Source of the DNA: Pseudozyma flocculosa PF-1
Taxonomy: Eukaryota > Basidiomycota > Ustilaginomycetes > Ustilaginales > Ustilaginaceae
Length of the DNA stretch: 64,000 nt
Direction of reading: 5' to 3'
Assembly: GCF_000417875.1 (NCBI RefSeq)
Contig: NW_006920869.1
Coordinates: 1,667,759-1,731,758, forward strand
The notes under the pieces were generated by a model that did not search any database, was not told the origin of the DNA, and worked only from the letters and a program-made list of their open reading frames with translations. This document shows, piece after piece, positions 23,014-35,100 of the stretch. The first letter of the stretch is position 1; each line of letters begins with the position of its first letter. The translations under genes and the position numbers were made by a program.

Positions 23014-23591
23014 ATGATCATTTCCAAGGAGAACCGCCGCACCATCTACTCGTCCCTCTTCAAGGAGGGCGTCATGGTTGCCCCCAAGAACTACGAGGTC
23101 AAGCACCCCGAGCTCGACCTGCCCAACCTCGAGGTTGTCAAGGCCATGCAGAGCCTTACCTCCAAGGGCTACGTCCACACCCAGTTCTCGTGGCAGTGGT
23201 ACTTCTACACCCTCACTGACGAGGTGCGTGTCCGGCTGGCTATTCCGCCCCTCTCGGAGCTTCCTAGCGATCGACGCCAATGACGCTGACCGATGGTTCC
23301 TCTCGTCATTTGCTCCGTCCTCCCCCGCCCCAACAGGGTCTCGAGTACCTCCGCGAGTTCCTCCACCTCCCCGCCGAGATTGTCCCGGCCACCCACAAGC
23401 GCCCCGCCCGCCCTGCTCGTGCCCCCATCGGTCGCGAGGGTGGTGCTTACCGCGCTCCCCGTGGTGACCGCGAGGGCGGTGACCGCGAGTACCGCCGCCG
23501 CGACGGTGGTGACGACAAGAAGGAGGGCGCTGCCCCCTCCGGCTACCGCCCCCGCTACACCGGCGTTGGCCGTGGCGCTCCCCGCGAGTAA
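23014..23591 (+). CDS. Small-subunit ribosomal protein eS10
   Basis: Two exons (23014-23223 and 23337-23591), phase 0, give 154 aa. The N-terminal exon encodes the S10 plectin/winged-helix domain (IISKENRRTIYSSLFKEGV, then LTSKGYVHTQFSWQWYFYTL). The second exon opens with GLEYLREFLHLPAEIVPATHK, the conserved end of the domain, and finishes with an Arg/Gly-rich tail. It is a cytosolic 40S head protein near the mRNA entry side. The start context is catcATGatc. The intron is 113 nt with a GTGCGT donor. Confidence 0.94.
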
Positions 23592-24614
23592 ACGCTGCAG
23601 CAGCACCCGATGATCAGGATGGACGAGTTAGTAGCGTTGGTCGGCGGATGAGCGACGGCGCTTGACGGCCACATCGATGGACGCTTCGGATGCTCGATCT
23701 CGACGTCGATCTGGTCGTCAAGGCTTTTGGACTCGGCCCTTCAATCTCGACCACCTCGTTCTGCGACTTTGGCCTCCCTTCGACTCTTGTTCTGCCATGC
23801 CTCTCAAGAGACGGAACAAGGCCGGACGTCGCCGGACACCCAAAACAACCACCAATTGAGGAAGTCTGGACGGCCACTACCTCCCCTGTACTCTATGACC
23901 CTCACTCTTCCCGTCAAAACGAGCTTGGGACGCTCGGGTTCGGTTCCCTTTCCTTCCCTCACCTCTGACCCGTCCTGGCGGGTCGAGGTGAGTGGAGGAA
24001 GGATGCGTTCGCCGCTCCCCTCTCTCTCTCGCAAAAGATACGTATGTCATCATCTAAGACGGAGAGACGGACTGGCTGCTCCGGCTCTCGTCGGCCCAGC
24101 CTCCTCCGCCGCCACCGCCGCTACGGTCCTCGCGCCTCGCCACCACCTTCCCCCACATCCTCATCATCCACCCCTTCCATAGGACGCAGTCAGCACGAAC
24201 TCTATCAGGAGTACGTCGGGCAGGAGCTCTTAGCTGTTGCGTGTACCTCTTCTTCCCCTTTGTGGTATTCTTCGCATCTGCAACATGTCCTGCACACCCT
24301 CCATGCTCTTCTTTGGTGCCGTGCGTCGCTGCGAGAGCCCGGGGTGCTCTGCTTGGCTCCGTCCGACGCCACGGCCAGGCTTTTGAGGGTCGGACAGCTG
24401 GCTGTGTGTCTCGGCTCGCCGGTACCGAACCGTGTTCTCCTACGAGGAAGCAGTCATCACCTCGGTCGTGGGCGGCCGGGGGCCAAACTCGCCACATCCG
24501 CTCACAAATCCTTCTCCCATCGGTGCACAGCTCAAGCTCCACGAAGTTCTGATTTGCGTCCGTTGCCAAGGGATGGACGATGCGATAAAGATTGTTCCTT
24601 GCCCCCTGAACACT
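23592..24614. other. Intergenic between convergent eS10 and small mitochondrial gene
   Basis: No gene supported. A 20-codon basic frame ending near 23859 (starts MPLKRRNKAGRR) lies in what is probably the eS10 3' region and has no family match that I recognise. Confidence 0.5.
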
Positions 24615-25205
24615 TCAGTCCTTGCCCTTTCGGGCAGCGGTACCGCCGAGATCGGTCCTGCTGGGAGTCTTCTGCTGCTGCTTGGACGGTCTGGCGTCGC
24701 TGGCGTGGTGCGCCTTCGTGGCCGCCTCGGACGTCTCGGGGTTGTTGGCCGACGTGCTGAAATCGGCCTTGTTCTGGAGTCGAAACGCAAGAGCCGCGTA
24801 GGGCAAGGCAGTATGGACATCGAGTCAGCTCGTAGGGGGCCATGGAACGAGAGAGGAAGGCGGGCCCACGCTTGCTCACCTCGGACTCGATCTTTGACGT
24901 CGCTGCGTCTGGGTTGGTCTTGTCGCCGTCGTAGGCTCCCGACGAGTTGGCAATGTCCTCGGTCTGCGCGGCGTACCAGTCGGAGCGTCATGACGATGTC
25001 AGCGGGCAGGACAAGAGAGAGGGAGAGGGAGGCAATGGAGACCACAGCGACGACTCACGCCTCCGCCACCGGGTACGGTAGCCTCGCTGTCGGAACCAGG
25101 CTTGACAGCCGAAGACCTCGATGCGGACGCGGCAAACGTCCTCGCCGACCCGCGGGCGCTGCGGACGACGACGTGTCGGTTGGTCTGGAAGAGTGCGTTC
25201 AACAT
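24615..25205 (-). CDS. Small predicted mitochondrial protein, function unknown
   Basis: Three exons on the minus strand (25205-25059, 24963-24880, 24773-24615), all phase 0 with GTGAG-type donors, give 129 aa. The first about 35 residues look like a mitochondrial presequence: no acidic residues, rich in Arg, Ala and Ser (MLNALFQTNRHVVVRSARGS, then ARTFAASASRSSA). The rest is hydrophilic and probably disordered, with a segment EDIANSSGAYDGDKTNPDAA and a basic C-terminus ending ARKGKD. I have a loose impression that EDIA(N/R)S-type small mitochondrial proteins are widespread in fungi, but I cannot name a family. The gene model rests on three consistent splice junctions and the presequence; function is unknown. 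Confidence 0.6.
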
Positions 25206-25917
25206 TGTGGCTGTGAGGTCGATGTTCCTCGAGAAGCTGTATGTGTGCGTGTGTGTGAGAGATGGGAGAGCGGAGGGACGATGGAGAGATGCTGAGGAGG
25301 CCTACACTCGACGCTAAGGCTGGGGTCGCCAGGGCGCGGTGCTCGGCCTGGGCCAGATGGACCCTGGGCCAGATAGGCCAGGCCAGGCCAGGCGAGGCCA
25401 GGGTGACGTATTCCATCAGTCACTAGCAGACCGACGCCGGCCTCCACCCCGGCAGCCGGCGAGCCATCGCCGATTCAACTTTTGCAAATTTGGATCAGGT
25501 TGCCCGATGGAAAAACCCCGATCTAGAGACACCCTGGTGTGTGCCTGAGGCGCAGCCGGCCCCGTTGCAGTAGTCTGGCAAGCCGCACCCGTCCACGCCG
25601 CCGCCCTGAACACCGAGGCGCGTGCGCACCTCGACGTACTTCTCTTTGGCTCTCTCGCTCGTCCCCCTTCGCTTGCTTTCCTTCCTGCCATCGATCTCAT
25701 CCTTCGCCGCATCCCAGGACGCACACCTCAGAGTGTTCCTCTCGCTCCCTCCTCTCTGTCGACCACCACCCACCCACTACCTCGCCGTCCGCAGAAGCCA
25801 TACTCGACGGTCGCGCATCCTTGCGCTCGTACCCTCGTCGCGACACAAAGCAACCCCTCCCCTGCCATCTCTCATATCGACCCAATCCTCTTCCCGCTCG
25901 TGGCACAACCGACAAGC
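25206..25917. promoter_or_regulatory. Divergent region, small mitochondrial gene / secreted-protein gene
   Basis: 712 bp between divergent starts. It contains a GGCCA array (25376-25400), an AT-rich element at 25482-25493 (TTGCAAATTTGG) and a long C/T-rich leader before 25918. Confidence 0.45.
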
Positions 25918-26310
25918 ATGCACGCACCAAAACTCTCAAGCGCATTGGGGAGCACGCTCCTGCTGCTCCTCATCCTCCTCATCTCGTTCACACACCCAAG
26001 CAGCGCATCGCCACACAAGCTGGCACCACGCGGACCCATGCCGGACCCCTCGCTGCCCTACCAGTACTTTATGATGGGCGAGATGAGCGCCACGGCGGTA
26101 TGCTGGCTGACGGCACAGCCGTTCCGGCACAACTCGGCCCAATACCCCAACCTCGACTGCAAGATCTCGTCGGCCATCTCCCAGCTCCCCGATCGTCAGA
26201 CCTGGCAGTGTACCGGGGACCGAGACGCGTTCTGCAAGGAATGCTTCAGGGTCCGCGACGAGATGGATGCCGTTCATCGCGGCAAGTATAGGCAGCAGGG
26301 TTGCGATTGA
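25918..26310 (+). CDS. Small secreted six-cysteine protein, candidate effector
   Basis: Single exon, 130 aa. The ATG at 25918 was preferred because only a GTG lies upstream in frame. The N-terminus is a strong signal peptide: a short basic lead, then STLLLLLILLISF, with a likely cut after about residue 30 (HPSSA). The mature part is about 100 residues with six cysteines (62, 81, 98, 106, 109, 129), including a CKEC pair, and no membrane segment. I do not recognise a family. Small cysteine-containing secreted proteins are typical of plant-associated fungi and often act as effectors, but a wall or extracellular structural role is equally open. It stands alone, between a mitochondrial gene and the SERCA pump, not in an effector cluster. 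Confidence 0.65.
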   Translation: MHAPKLSSALGSTLLLLLILLISFTHPSSASPHKLAPRGPMPDPSLPYQYFMMGEMSATAVCWLTAQPFRHNSAQYPNLDCKISSAISQLPDRQTWQCTGDRDAFCKECFRVRDEMDAVHRGKYRQQGCD

Positions 26311-26974
26311 GCGTCGCGGCTCGATGCTTCGTTCAGCGATGGCGGCATGGTGGTGATGGTGGACTCGAGGGATGGCGGTGGATATGGACAGCAAGGCATG
26401 GCACGTCATGGCTTAGCAAGGCTTTCCGACCCGATGACGACCTCCAACGGTAATGGTATGCATACCTGGCCGATTCTGGCACATTCTCATACAAACTTGC
26501 TCCCTTGCAGTCTGTGCGTCGTGTCCAGCATCCGGCTCGTTGTACAGGCTCAGTCCAGGACCGCACCCAGCCTCACCTCGCCGCCAGAACAGCTACCTCG
26601 CACCTGCTCCGCCTCCGCTCGCCATCGGCTGCGCTCACCCGCTCCATCGCTCCGCCTAGGCTTATACCCTCACACTCGACAGACTCTAGACGTCGACTCA
26701 AAACTCGTTTGGCAACGTCATCACGATGCAGGTTTGAAAATAGGGGGGTGCGCGTGGGCACATGGGCAACAACAAACTCTAACGCGACAGGCGATGCAGT
26801 GGCGGTGGTGCTCTCCGTCAAATGCGGGCATGAGGTCAGTCGCAGTGTAGCAAAGACGCCGCCGCTCCTTCGCTTGACAGGCGGACTTCATGCGCAGAGA
26901 GAGAGAGAGAGAGGGAGATGGAGGGAGCGATGGGTCGACAGGGGGACGCGCGTCATTTGATCGAGGACGACGGC
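26311..26974. other. Intergenic between convergent secreted-protein gene and SERCA
   Basis: No gene seen. A short GA run lies at about 26896-26913. Confidence 0.55.
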
Positions 26975-29900
26975 TCACTGCCTCTTCTTTTCGGCCTCGA
27001 CGGCGTCGCTGGGCCGAGTGGCGTAGAGGCGAGTGACAAACTTGCACGCCTGCGAAGCGGAGCGTACACGCGAACAAGGGAGAGACGAGTGAGGGGGAAG
27101 TCAGCGACCGGTCCAGGGTGAAGAGAGACGCGACACGATGGCAACGCCACGTACCTCTTCGATAAAGATGACGGGGAGCGAGATGTAGATGACCGCCTTG
27201 ACCTCGGTCCAGCTGAGCGACGTCACCTGGAACCAGTCCTGGAGCATGGGGATCTGCAGCGGCGCGGCGCGAGGAGGTGAGGACAGGGCTGCAAGTCAGC
27301 ATGCGGAACACGGACGGGAGAGGGAGGCCACCGCACGCACGAGCGCCGTCGCGGCAGTACTCACGGTGCAGATGGCGTAGTGCAGGACGAGCGAGAGGAT
27401 GATGGCGGCAATCAGCAGCGGGTTGCTCGCCGGGCCCATGGTCAGCAGCGAGTCGGTCTCGGAAATGGCGTTGAGCGCATTGAACATCTCGACGACGACG
27501 AGGACGCTGAGGGCAATCGTGGCGGGCGCGCGGCTGGCCGAAAAGATCTCGCAGCCGACGTCCGGGAAGAGGGTGGGGTCGGCGCACTTGTGGAAGTTGC
27601 TCAGCTGCCTGTACGAGATCTGCGGGCCGCCCTCGAAGAACATGAACCACCAAGCGTAGCCAAAGATGGTGGCGGCGCCGACAAAGGCGCCGACGATCAT
27701 GTAGCGGGCGAAAATGTAGCCGCTGATGAGCGGGTCGTTGCGGCTGCGCGGGCGCTCCTTCATGATGGTGGTGCTGGGAGGGTTGAAGCCGAGCGCGGTG
27801 GCGGGCAGGCCGTCGGTGACCAGGTTGACCCACAGCAGCTGGACGGGGATCAGCGCCTCGGGAAGGCCGAGGAGCACGGTGAGGAAGATCGAGACAACCT
27901 CGCCGATGTTGGACGAGATGAGGTAGCGGATGAAGCTCTGGGTGTTGTTGTAGATCGAGCGTCCCTCCTCGACGGCCGTCTCGATGGTGGCAAAGTTGTC
28001 GTCGGCCAGCACCATGTCGGCGGCGAGCTTGGCGACGTCGGTGCCGCTGCCCATGGCGATGCCAATGTCGGCGCGCTTGAGGGCGGGCGCATCGTTGACG
28101 CCGTCTCCGGTCATGGCGACGACCAGTCCGTGGCCCTGGAGCAGGTCGACCAGCTGGCTCTTGTGGGTGGGCTCGGTGCGCGAGAAGAGGCTCGCCTGGA
28201 GAACGGCGCGCTTCTTTTCGGCGTCGCTCAGCTCGTCGAACTCGCGCCCGGTGAAGCTCTTACCGACGAGGTCCTCGTCGGGCCCAAAGACGCCGATCCG
28301 GCGGCAGATGGTCTCGGCCGTGTTCTTGTTGTCGCCGGTGATGACAATGACGCGGATGCCGGCCTCGCGGCAACGGGCGATGGCGCCGCGCACCTCGGGG
28401 CGGGGAGGGTCGAGCATGCCGACGAGGCCGACGAGGGTCAGGTTCTGCTCGAAGCGCACGTAGTCGGCGGGGCTCGAGGAGCGGTACGACTCAATGTCCA
28501 GCGGCACGTCCTCCTTGACAGCGAGGGCGAGGGTGCGAAGACCGAGGCGGCCGTACTCGAGCGTCTTCTCGTGGACCAGCTGGCGCACGTCCGCAGACAG
28601 CGAGACAGTCTCCTTTCCGCTGAGCACCTTGTCGCAGCGGTCGACGACGCTCTCGGGGGCGCCCTTGACGAGCAGGCTCCCAGTGGCGCTGGACCGTCGG
28701 ATCAGGGTCGACATCGACTTGCGGTCGCGCGAAAACTCAAAAGTCAGCAGGCGCGGGTGGGCCTTGCCGTACTCGTCCGACACGGCCGAGACGCGGGCGT
28801 GCTTGTCCATGACCGAGAGGTGCGTGTTGACTGAGCTGTCGTGGTGGCCGAGCTTCTCGACGAGCACCTTGAGCGCGGCCTCGGTGGGCTGTCCGAGCGC
28901 GGCGTAGTTGCCGTGGTCGTCGAGTGAGACGCGCGAGTCGTTGCAGAGCGAGCAGACCTCGGCGAGGGCGTGGAACGACGTGCCGGCCTGGTTGAGCGAG
29001 GTGACCTCCTTGCCGTCGGCGCCGAGGATCTTTCCGTGAGGCGCAAAGGTGGAGCCCTCGACGGTGAAGTCGGACAGGCTCGACGGGCCCTCGAAGGTGG
29101 CGAAGCGGGTGACGCTCATCTGGTTGGTGGTGAGAGTGCCGGTCTTGTCGGAGCAGATGACGTTGGTGGAGCCGAGCGTCTCGACCGAGGGGAGGTGGCG
29201 GACGATGGCGTTCTTCTTGGCCATCTTTTTGGTGCCGAGGGCGAGGCAGGCGGTGATGACGGCGGCCAGTCCCTCGGGGATGGCGGCGACGGCGAGGGCG
29301 ACGGCGATCTTGAAGTAGTAGACTGCGCCCTTGACCCAGCCGTGGTGCGAGGGGTCGTTGAAGTGGCGGATGTTGATGAGCCAGACGAGGATGCAGATGA
29401 CGGTGATGACCTTGGCGAGCTGCTCGCCAAACTCGTCGAGCTTCTGCTTGAGCGGCGTCTTTTCGTCGTCGTCCTTGCTGATCTCGGCGTGGATGTCGCC
29501 GATGGCCGTCTTGGAGCCGGTGAGGACGGCGACGGCGATGGCGGTGCCGTTGGCGACCGTGGTGCCGCTAAAGAGGATGTTGGTCATGTCCTGCTTGACG
29601 GCGCGGGCGTCGGCGACGGGCTCGAGGCTCTTGTTAACGCTGAGCGACTCTCCGGTGAGGATGGCCTGGTCGATGCGGAAGCTGCTCGAGTTGATGGCAA
29701 TCAGGCGGCAGTCGGCGGGGATCTTGTCGCCGACGGTGAGGATGAGGACGTCGCCGGGGACAATGTCCTCGGAGCGGATGCGGGCAGTCTGGGCCTCGCG
29801 GATGACCGAGGCCGTGTCGGGCGAGTACTCCTTGAGGGCGTCGATGGCCTTGTCGGCGTTGCGCTCCTGGATGACGCCGACGGTGGCGTTGGCGATGAGG

Positions 29901-30190
29901 ATGAGGAAGATGACGCCGGGCTCGATGAGGGCGGCGCCGAGGGTCTGGTTCTCCTCGAGGAGGGCGAGGACAAACGAGATGACGGCAGAGGCGAGAAGGA
30001 TGAGGACGAGCTGATCCTTGAACTGCTCGAGGATCAACTGCCACAGGGGCGTGGGGGGCTGTTCGGGCAAGGTGTTGGGGCCGTACTGCTCCCTGCGCTT
30101 CTCGACTTCGGCGGCCGAGAGACCCTTTGAAGGGTCGACCTGGAGCTTGTGGAGCACATCGCGGATTGAGTAGGTCCAGGCTGCGTCCAT
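26975..30190 (-). CDS. SERCA-type calcium-transporting P-type ATPase
   Basis: Three exons on the minus strand (30190-27365, 27253-27155, 27049-26975), phase 0, give 999 aa, the usual SERCA length. The ATG at 30190 opens [13 protein letters not shown]; upstream in frame only TTG is found. Visible motifs are TGES in the actuator domain, DKTGT with phospho-Asp348, KGAPE in the nucleotide domain, and TGDGVNDAP in the hinge. Helix M4 reads [11 protein letters not shown], with Ala where animal SERCAs have the second Pro of PEGLP. The C-terminus ends in basic residues EAEKKRQ. Such pumps load Ca2+ into the ER lumen and support secretion and stress tolerance; Ustilago maydis has a characterised homologue, Eca1. 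The start is divergent from the mL60 gene. Confidence 0.92.
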
Positions 30191-31082
30191 GATGGGCGGT
30201 GGTGCTGGGGGTTGGACGAGCAAATGGCGAGTTCCTGACGGGATACCTGGCTGTCTGAGACGAGCTCAAACGGGAAGAGAATGAGCAGGCGGGTGCGTGA
30301 GGGTCGTTCCAGCGACAGTGGTGGTGAGTTCCAGAGGAGTGGGGCGACCGAGGCAGCGCTCTAACGGTTTCGTAGCGAGGCGTTTCGACTCTGTGGACCG
30401 GACAGAGCGAGGGGCGGTGGAGGACGGGCCAAGGGAGAAGTCGGGGAACCTGCTCGCTTGATTGACGTCTTGGCGTTCGTCGTCGTCGTCGTCGTCGTCG
30501 TCGATGTGGGTGTCGATTGTGACGGTGATACTGGTGGCGGTGGTGGTGGGGACGAGGAAGCCAAAGGTTGGTGCAGCAGCAGACGAGGGAGAGGCTGCAG
30601 CCGCTGCGCCCCGCCCCGTGCGCCAACGAGGGCCGCCGTAACGTCCGACCGTCCGTGTTGGCTTCGAGTCCTCGCTGGCAGGCGCGCATGGAAGGGCACA
30701 GACCGACGGACCGAAAACTTTGGGTTGTGCGGGGGGGCCCAACAGCAGACCGAGAGGAAGAGGGAGCCACGCCGCCTTTGCCCCGTCGACGTGGCAACCT
30801 GCCAGAGAGCCCAGCCTGCGCTAGAAAACTCCACCTGGCCTGGCCTCACCGCCCCGTTTTCTTCGTGGACCGCGTGGACCCGCCAACCAACCTGGCCGCC
30901 TGCCTGCCTTCCTTCCTTGCTGGCGGCAGCGCTCCTTTTTCGGATGCGAGCGTCAGCTTTGCAATTTTCGGTTCCGAGGCGGGCCCACCGAGAATCCGAC
31001 TCAGGGTCGGGTCGGGCAGGGCAGCCGGGCCTTTTCTTGCAATCTTCCAACCAGACACCCCACCGCCCATACCGGACATTAT

Positions 31083-31124
<42 letters not shown>

Positions 31125-31226
31125 CCACCGACACCACCATCAGCAGCAGTCGTTTGGAGCGGGTAGCAAGCAGCATCGCCAGCGACAACACCGACCTTTG
31201 ATCGCCTCTGAACCACACCCTGCGGC
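30191..31226. promoter_or_regulatory. Divergent region, SERCA / mL60
   Basis: 1,036 bp between starts on opposite strands. It contains a GCCTGCCTTCC-type cluster (30893-30925), the AT-rich element GCAATTTTCGG (30961-30971), an AAAACTTTGGG motif near 30715, and a GAC run. No coding gene is supported. Confidence 0.45.
31085..31123. repeat. (CGA)n triplet run
   Basis: Thirteen uninterrupted CGA/GAC units about 100 bases upstream of the mL60 start, probably in its leader or promoter. Confidence 0.9.
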
Positions 31227-31773
31227 ATGTTTGGCGCATTCCGACCCTCGATGCCCTCCATGGGCGGTCTGCTCTGGTAAGCACCGTCCTCGTCTTTGCC
31301 AGACCATCTCGCCCCGCTTCCCATCTCAATGGCTAACCTTCCTTCTGAACACCTCTTGCTATCTCTCGCTCGATGACCGTGCAAACAGGAAGAACCCGTG
31401 GCGCCTCTCGCCGACGCGAAAGATGCGGGTGCGACAGCGCCTCAAGAACGTCGACGAGGTCATCGCCACCATCCAGCAGAGCGGCGTCGAGTGCGGCGCC
31501 CTCACCCGCGCACTCGCACTGCCAAAGGAGAGCGAGATGCTCCCAAAGGACAAGTACACCACCTTTAGCAAAAACGACCGCGGCTTCAGGAAGAGCGTGC
31601 ACAAGGTCAGTCCGTCGTCCCCCCTCCTGCTGCTACTGCTGCCTGCCATCGTGGCTGATCCTCTTGATCTCCCCCTTCTCCCTCTCACCCCCTCACTTGA
31701 CAACCTTTTTTGCCATCTGCAGGTGCCCAAATGGACCAGGCTTACACTACGCGAGAACCCCGTCGGCTACTAG
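31227..31773 (+). CDS. Mitochondrial large-subunit ribosomal protein mL60 (MRPL31)
   Basis: Three exons (31227-31276, 31389-31605, 31723-31773) give 105 aa. The first encodes MFGAFRPSMPSMGGLLW with the Trp codon split by the intron. The second continues KNPWRLSPTRKMRVRQRLKN, a basic segment typical of fungal MRPL31, and the last encodes VPKWTRLTLRENPVGY. Size, start and basic core match the fungal mitochondrial 54S protein L31. It is a nuclear gene for the mitochondrial ribosome; EF-Tu for the same organelle lies 8 kb away. It converges with RAD54, 333 bp apart. Confidence 0.82.
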
Positions 31774-32106
31774 GTTCTTCATCGTGCCATCCCTCTCCAT
31801 TGTCCTCTGGCCACCCAACCCCCTCTCCGTTCCCTCGCATCTCCCGTGTACAATACCATCATTCAGACTCGTCCCCGCAGCGCAACAGCGTCACTGCCGC
31901 ATCTCACCTCCCCGCCCTTCTCGCGCTCGTTCGACTAGCACGCCACACGGGCCAGCGTCGCCGCTGCGATCGACAAAAAGTACAACGGCGGTCTCGATTG
32001 CAAAATGCTGGTGACGGTATGGACGATGCTAGATGGATGGAACGGGACACAGGACTGGATGCGGCAGACGGCGAGGCGACTGAGCGGCGACGAGCCGCGC
32101 CACGAC
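31774..32106. other. Intergenic between convergent mL60 and RAD54
   Basis: 333 bases; nothing beyond presumed 3' ends. Confidence 0.55.
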
Positions 32107-35100
32107 CTAGTGGCTGCAGTACTGGAAGACAAACGAGACGTCGTCGTGGTTGGTCTCGGCGCGCAGCAGGTCGTCGTGCAGCTGGTGCATCTGGTCCTTG
32201 GGGTAATGGTTCCACGTGCTCGTGTCGCCGTACAGCAGCGCCGGCGCCTTGATCCACTGCCGCCCTTCCTTGCACCTCTTGCACTTGTACGTGTCGTGCG
32301 TGTCGCAAAGCGTATTCTCCTTGAACTGGAACAGCGCCCGCAGGTCCTCGCCCGAAAAGTGGCGCGCCGCGTCCTGCGCCTCGTCGACGACGCACGAAGA
32401 GAGCGACTGCTTGTGCGACTGCCTGCGGGGGGTTCGGGAGTGAAAAGAGAGCGATGAAGAGAGCATTAGCGCCAAGCACCAGCAGCAGCCCGGCGCGTGC
32501 CCCGGCCAACTCACCTCTGCAGGATCTTCTCCTCGATGGAACCGGTGGCGATGAAGCGGTAGACGAAGCCTGTCAGCAGCGGTGGGGCAAGGGGCAAGCA
32601 GTCAGCATCGTCGGCGTCGGATTTCCTGTCCATCGCCGGTGCGGCGCGAGCCGAGAGCACCTCGGGCGGACTGACGACAACTCACAATCCTTCTTCTGCC
32701 CGTCTCGCCACACACGGGCGAGCGCCTGCTGATCCGACGCCGGGTTCCAGTCCGGGTCGAAGAGGACGAGGCGGTTGGCGCCGATGAGGTTGAGGCCGCA
32801 CCCTCCGGCCTTGGAGCTGAGCAGGAAGATGAACTCCTTGCCCTCGGGGTCGTTGAACTTGTCGACGAGCTTCTGGCGCTTGTTGACCGTCATGGTGCCG
32901 TCGAGGCGGAAGTTGCCCCAGCGGTTGGCGCGGCACATGCGCTCGAAGACATCGAGCGTCTGCGTGTAGTTGGAGATGAGCACAATCTTGTCGTTGGTGG
33001 TGGCACGGATCGTCTCGAGGAAGCGCTGCAGCACCATCATCTTGCCCGACAGCTCCGGATACACCTGGCGGCGGTCGCGTGGCGTGTAGCCCTCGGGGAA
33101 GAACTCTTTGCTGCCGTCAAGGTCGTGCGGCAGGTCGAGCAGGTCCGGGTGGTTGCACAGCTTCTTGAGGATGCCAATCGCCTTGAGCGGCTGCGAGCCC
33201 GTGCCGCGCAGCAGCTTCTTGATCTCGGGCGAGCGGATAAAGAGGCGGTAGAGGTCCAGCTGGAACGAAGACATCTTGCAGAAGACGACGTGCTCGTACT
33301 TGACCGGCACTGCAGCGCGAAGAAGCAGATACCAGCGCAACGGGCCAGGAGGAGGCGGTCAGTCAGCAACCCTGCGGACAGGCGTCGACGGTGCGTGCGT
33401 CGCGGCAGAGGCAGAGACTCACGATACTTGGACAGCAAGTCGTTGGTGCGGCGGATGATGAACTTGCTGACCAGGGCCGAGAGCTGCGCCAGCTTCTCGT
33501 TGCCCTCCTGCTGCTGCTTCTCCGTGGCGTCGGCATCGCGCCCCTTGAGGATGGCCAGCTCGAAGTTCTTGCGGAACTCTGTCTTGGAGCCGAGCAGCTC
33601 CGGGTTGGCAAAGTTGAGCAGCGCAAAGTACTCGGACAGGTCGTTCTGCGCAGGTGATCAGACGAGGCGAGCGGCGCGTTCCTGTCAGGGCCTTATTGTG
33701 ACCGGCGTCACGGCACGGCAGCTTCTCGGCATGAGACTCACCTGGATTGGCGTGCCGGACAGAATGACACGGCGACGGACCTTGATTTGGTTGAGGGCCT
33801 GGAACGTGAGTGACTCTGTGGGACCGAAGGTGAAGCAGGACACCGAATGAGCTCGCCTGTCGATAATAATGCCTTGCCATCAGCAGGAGGCTGAAGCTGC
33901 GAGACTTACCTGCGTTCTTGAGCCGATGACCCTCGTCACAGAGGAGCAGGCCTACTTCGGTGTTGCCCAGCTCCTCCTGCAGGTTCCTCAGCGTCTCGTA
34001 GGACACGATCATGACTGCGACGAGGCGGGCCGCACGCGATAGCAGCAAAACAAAGGTCAGCGCCACGAACTTGGCCGCAAATCGAGCCATCAAGACTGCC
34101 ACGACTCACCAGGCTGCGTGACCGAACGACCCGAAGCACTGCACCACCTGCGGACCGCCTCGATCATCTCCTCCTTGCTGAGCTTGCCATCGAGGGCAAA
34201 CGTGCCAGGCGCGGCAGCACCGAGCCACTTGACTGTGGGCCGGGTGTGATAGGGACGGGAACGAGACGTCAGCCTGGCGCGATTAGCCACAACAGAAACG
34301 GGCCAGGAAGGACGTACCCAGCTCATTTGCCCAGTTGCGGACCAGCGACGACGGACACGCGATGATGCACTTATCGATTGTCGACTTGCCCGGCTTCGGA
34401 GACTGCTTAAGCAGCGTCCACATGAGCGCAATGCACTGCAGCGTCTTTCCGAGACCCATCTCGTCGGCCATAATACAGCTACTCGAGAGAAATGGGCGGA
34501 GTGGGGTCGTCAGCACACGGCCGTAAGTTGGGAGGCGAGGCTGGCGGAGGCCGAGCGAGACTCACCCAAAAGCGTTGTCGACGATGAGGCCGGTCGTGCA
34601 TCGGTAGAGGAACTGCAGGAGAGACGGCAGCGGCAGAAGGACCTGTGTGAGAAACAGCGAACGCGACCATGGACCACGTTGCCCTCTTGGGGGCCGGACC
34701 CGACTCACCTTGACACCTTCGACCTGGTGCGGACGCAGCACCTTGGCAAGCCTCGGGTCGATGACGACGGGCACCTTTTCGACTTCCTTTTTCTTGACGT
34801 TGTTGAGGCCGAGGATCTCGGCGAGGCTCTTGTGCGGGCCCTTGCCGCCCGCCTCGATCTTGGCCTCCTCCTCCTCCTGCTTCTTCTGGAGCTCCTCCTT
34901 GCGGCGCTCGGCGTCCTTGTCGTCGACGGTGGGGTCAAAGAGGACGATGGCGTGCTCGCCCATAGGGTCGTGCAGCGGGCGCGGGGGGATCTCGCCGCTC
35001 CTGCGCGTGCCGAGCGCGGCGTTGGACGCGCGGACCTCGACCACCTGGCCGTCTTTGCTGCGCATCATGGGCACGGCGAAGCCCTTTTTGATGGCGTCGG

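Noticed and set aside
23800..23859. Small basic frame (MPLKRRNKAGRR) as a missed ribosomal protein
   Set aside because: Does not match eL41 or another small ribosomal protein and lies in the probable eS10 3' region.
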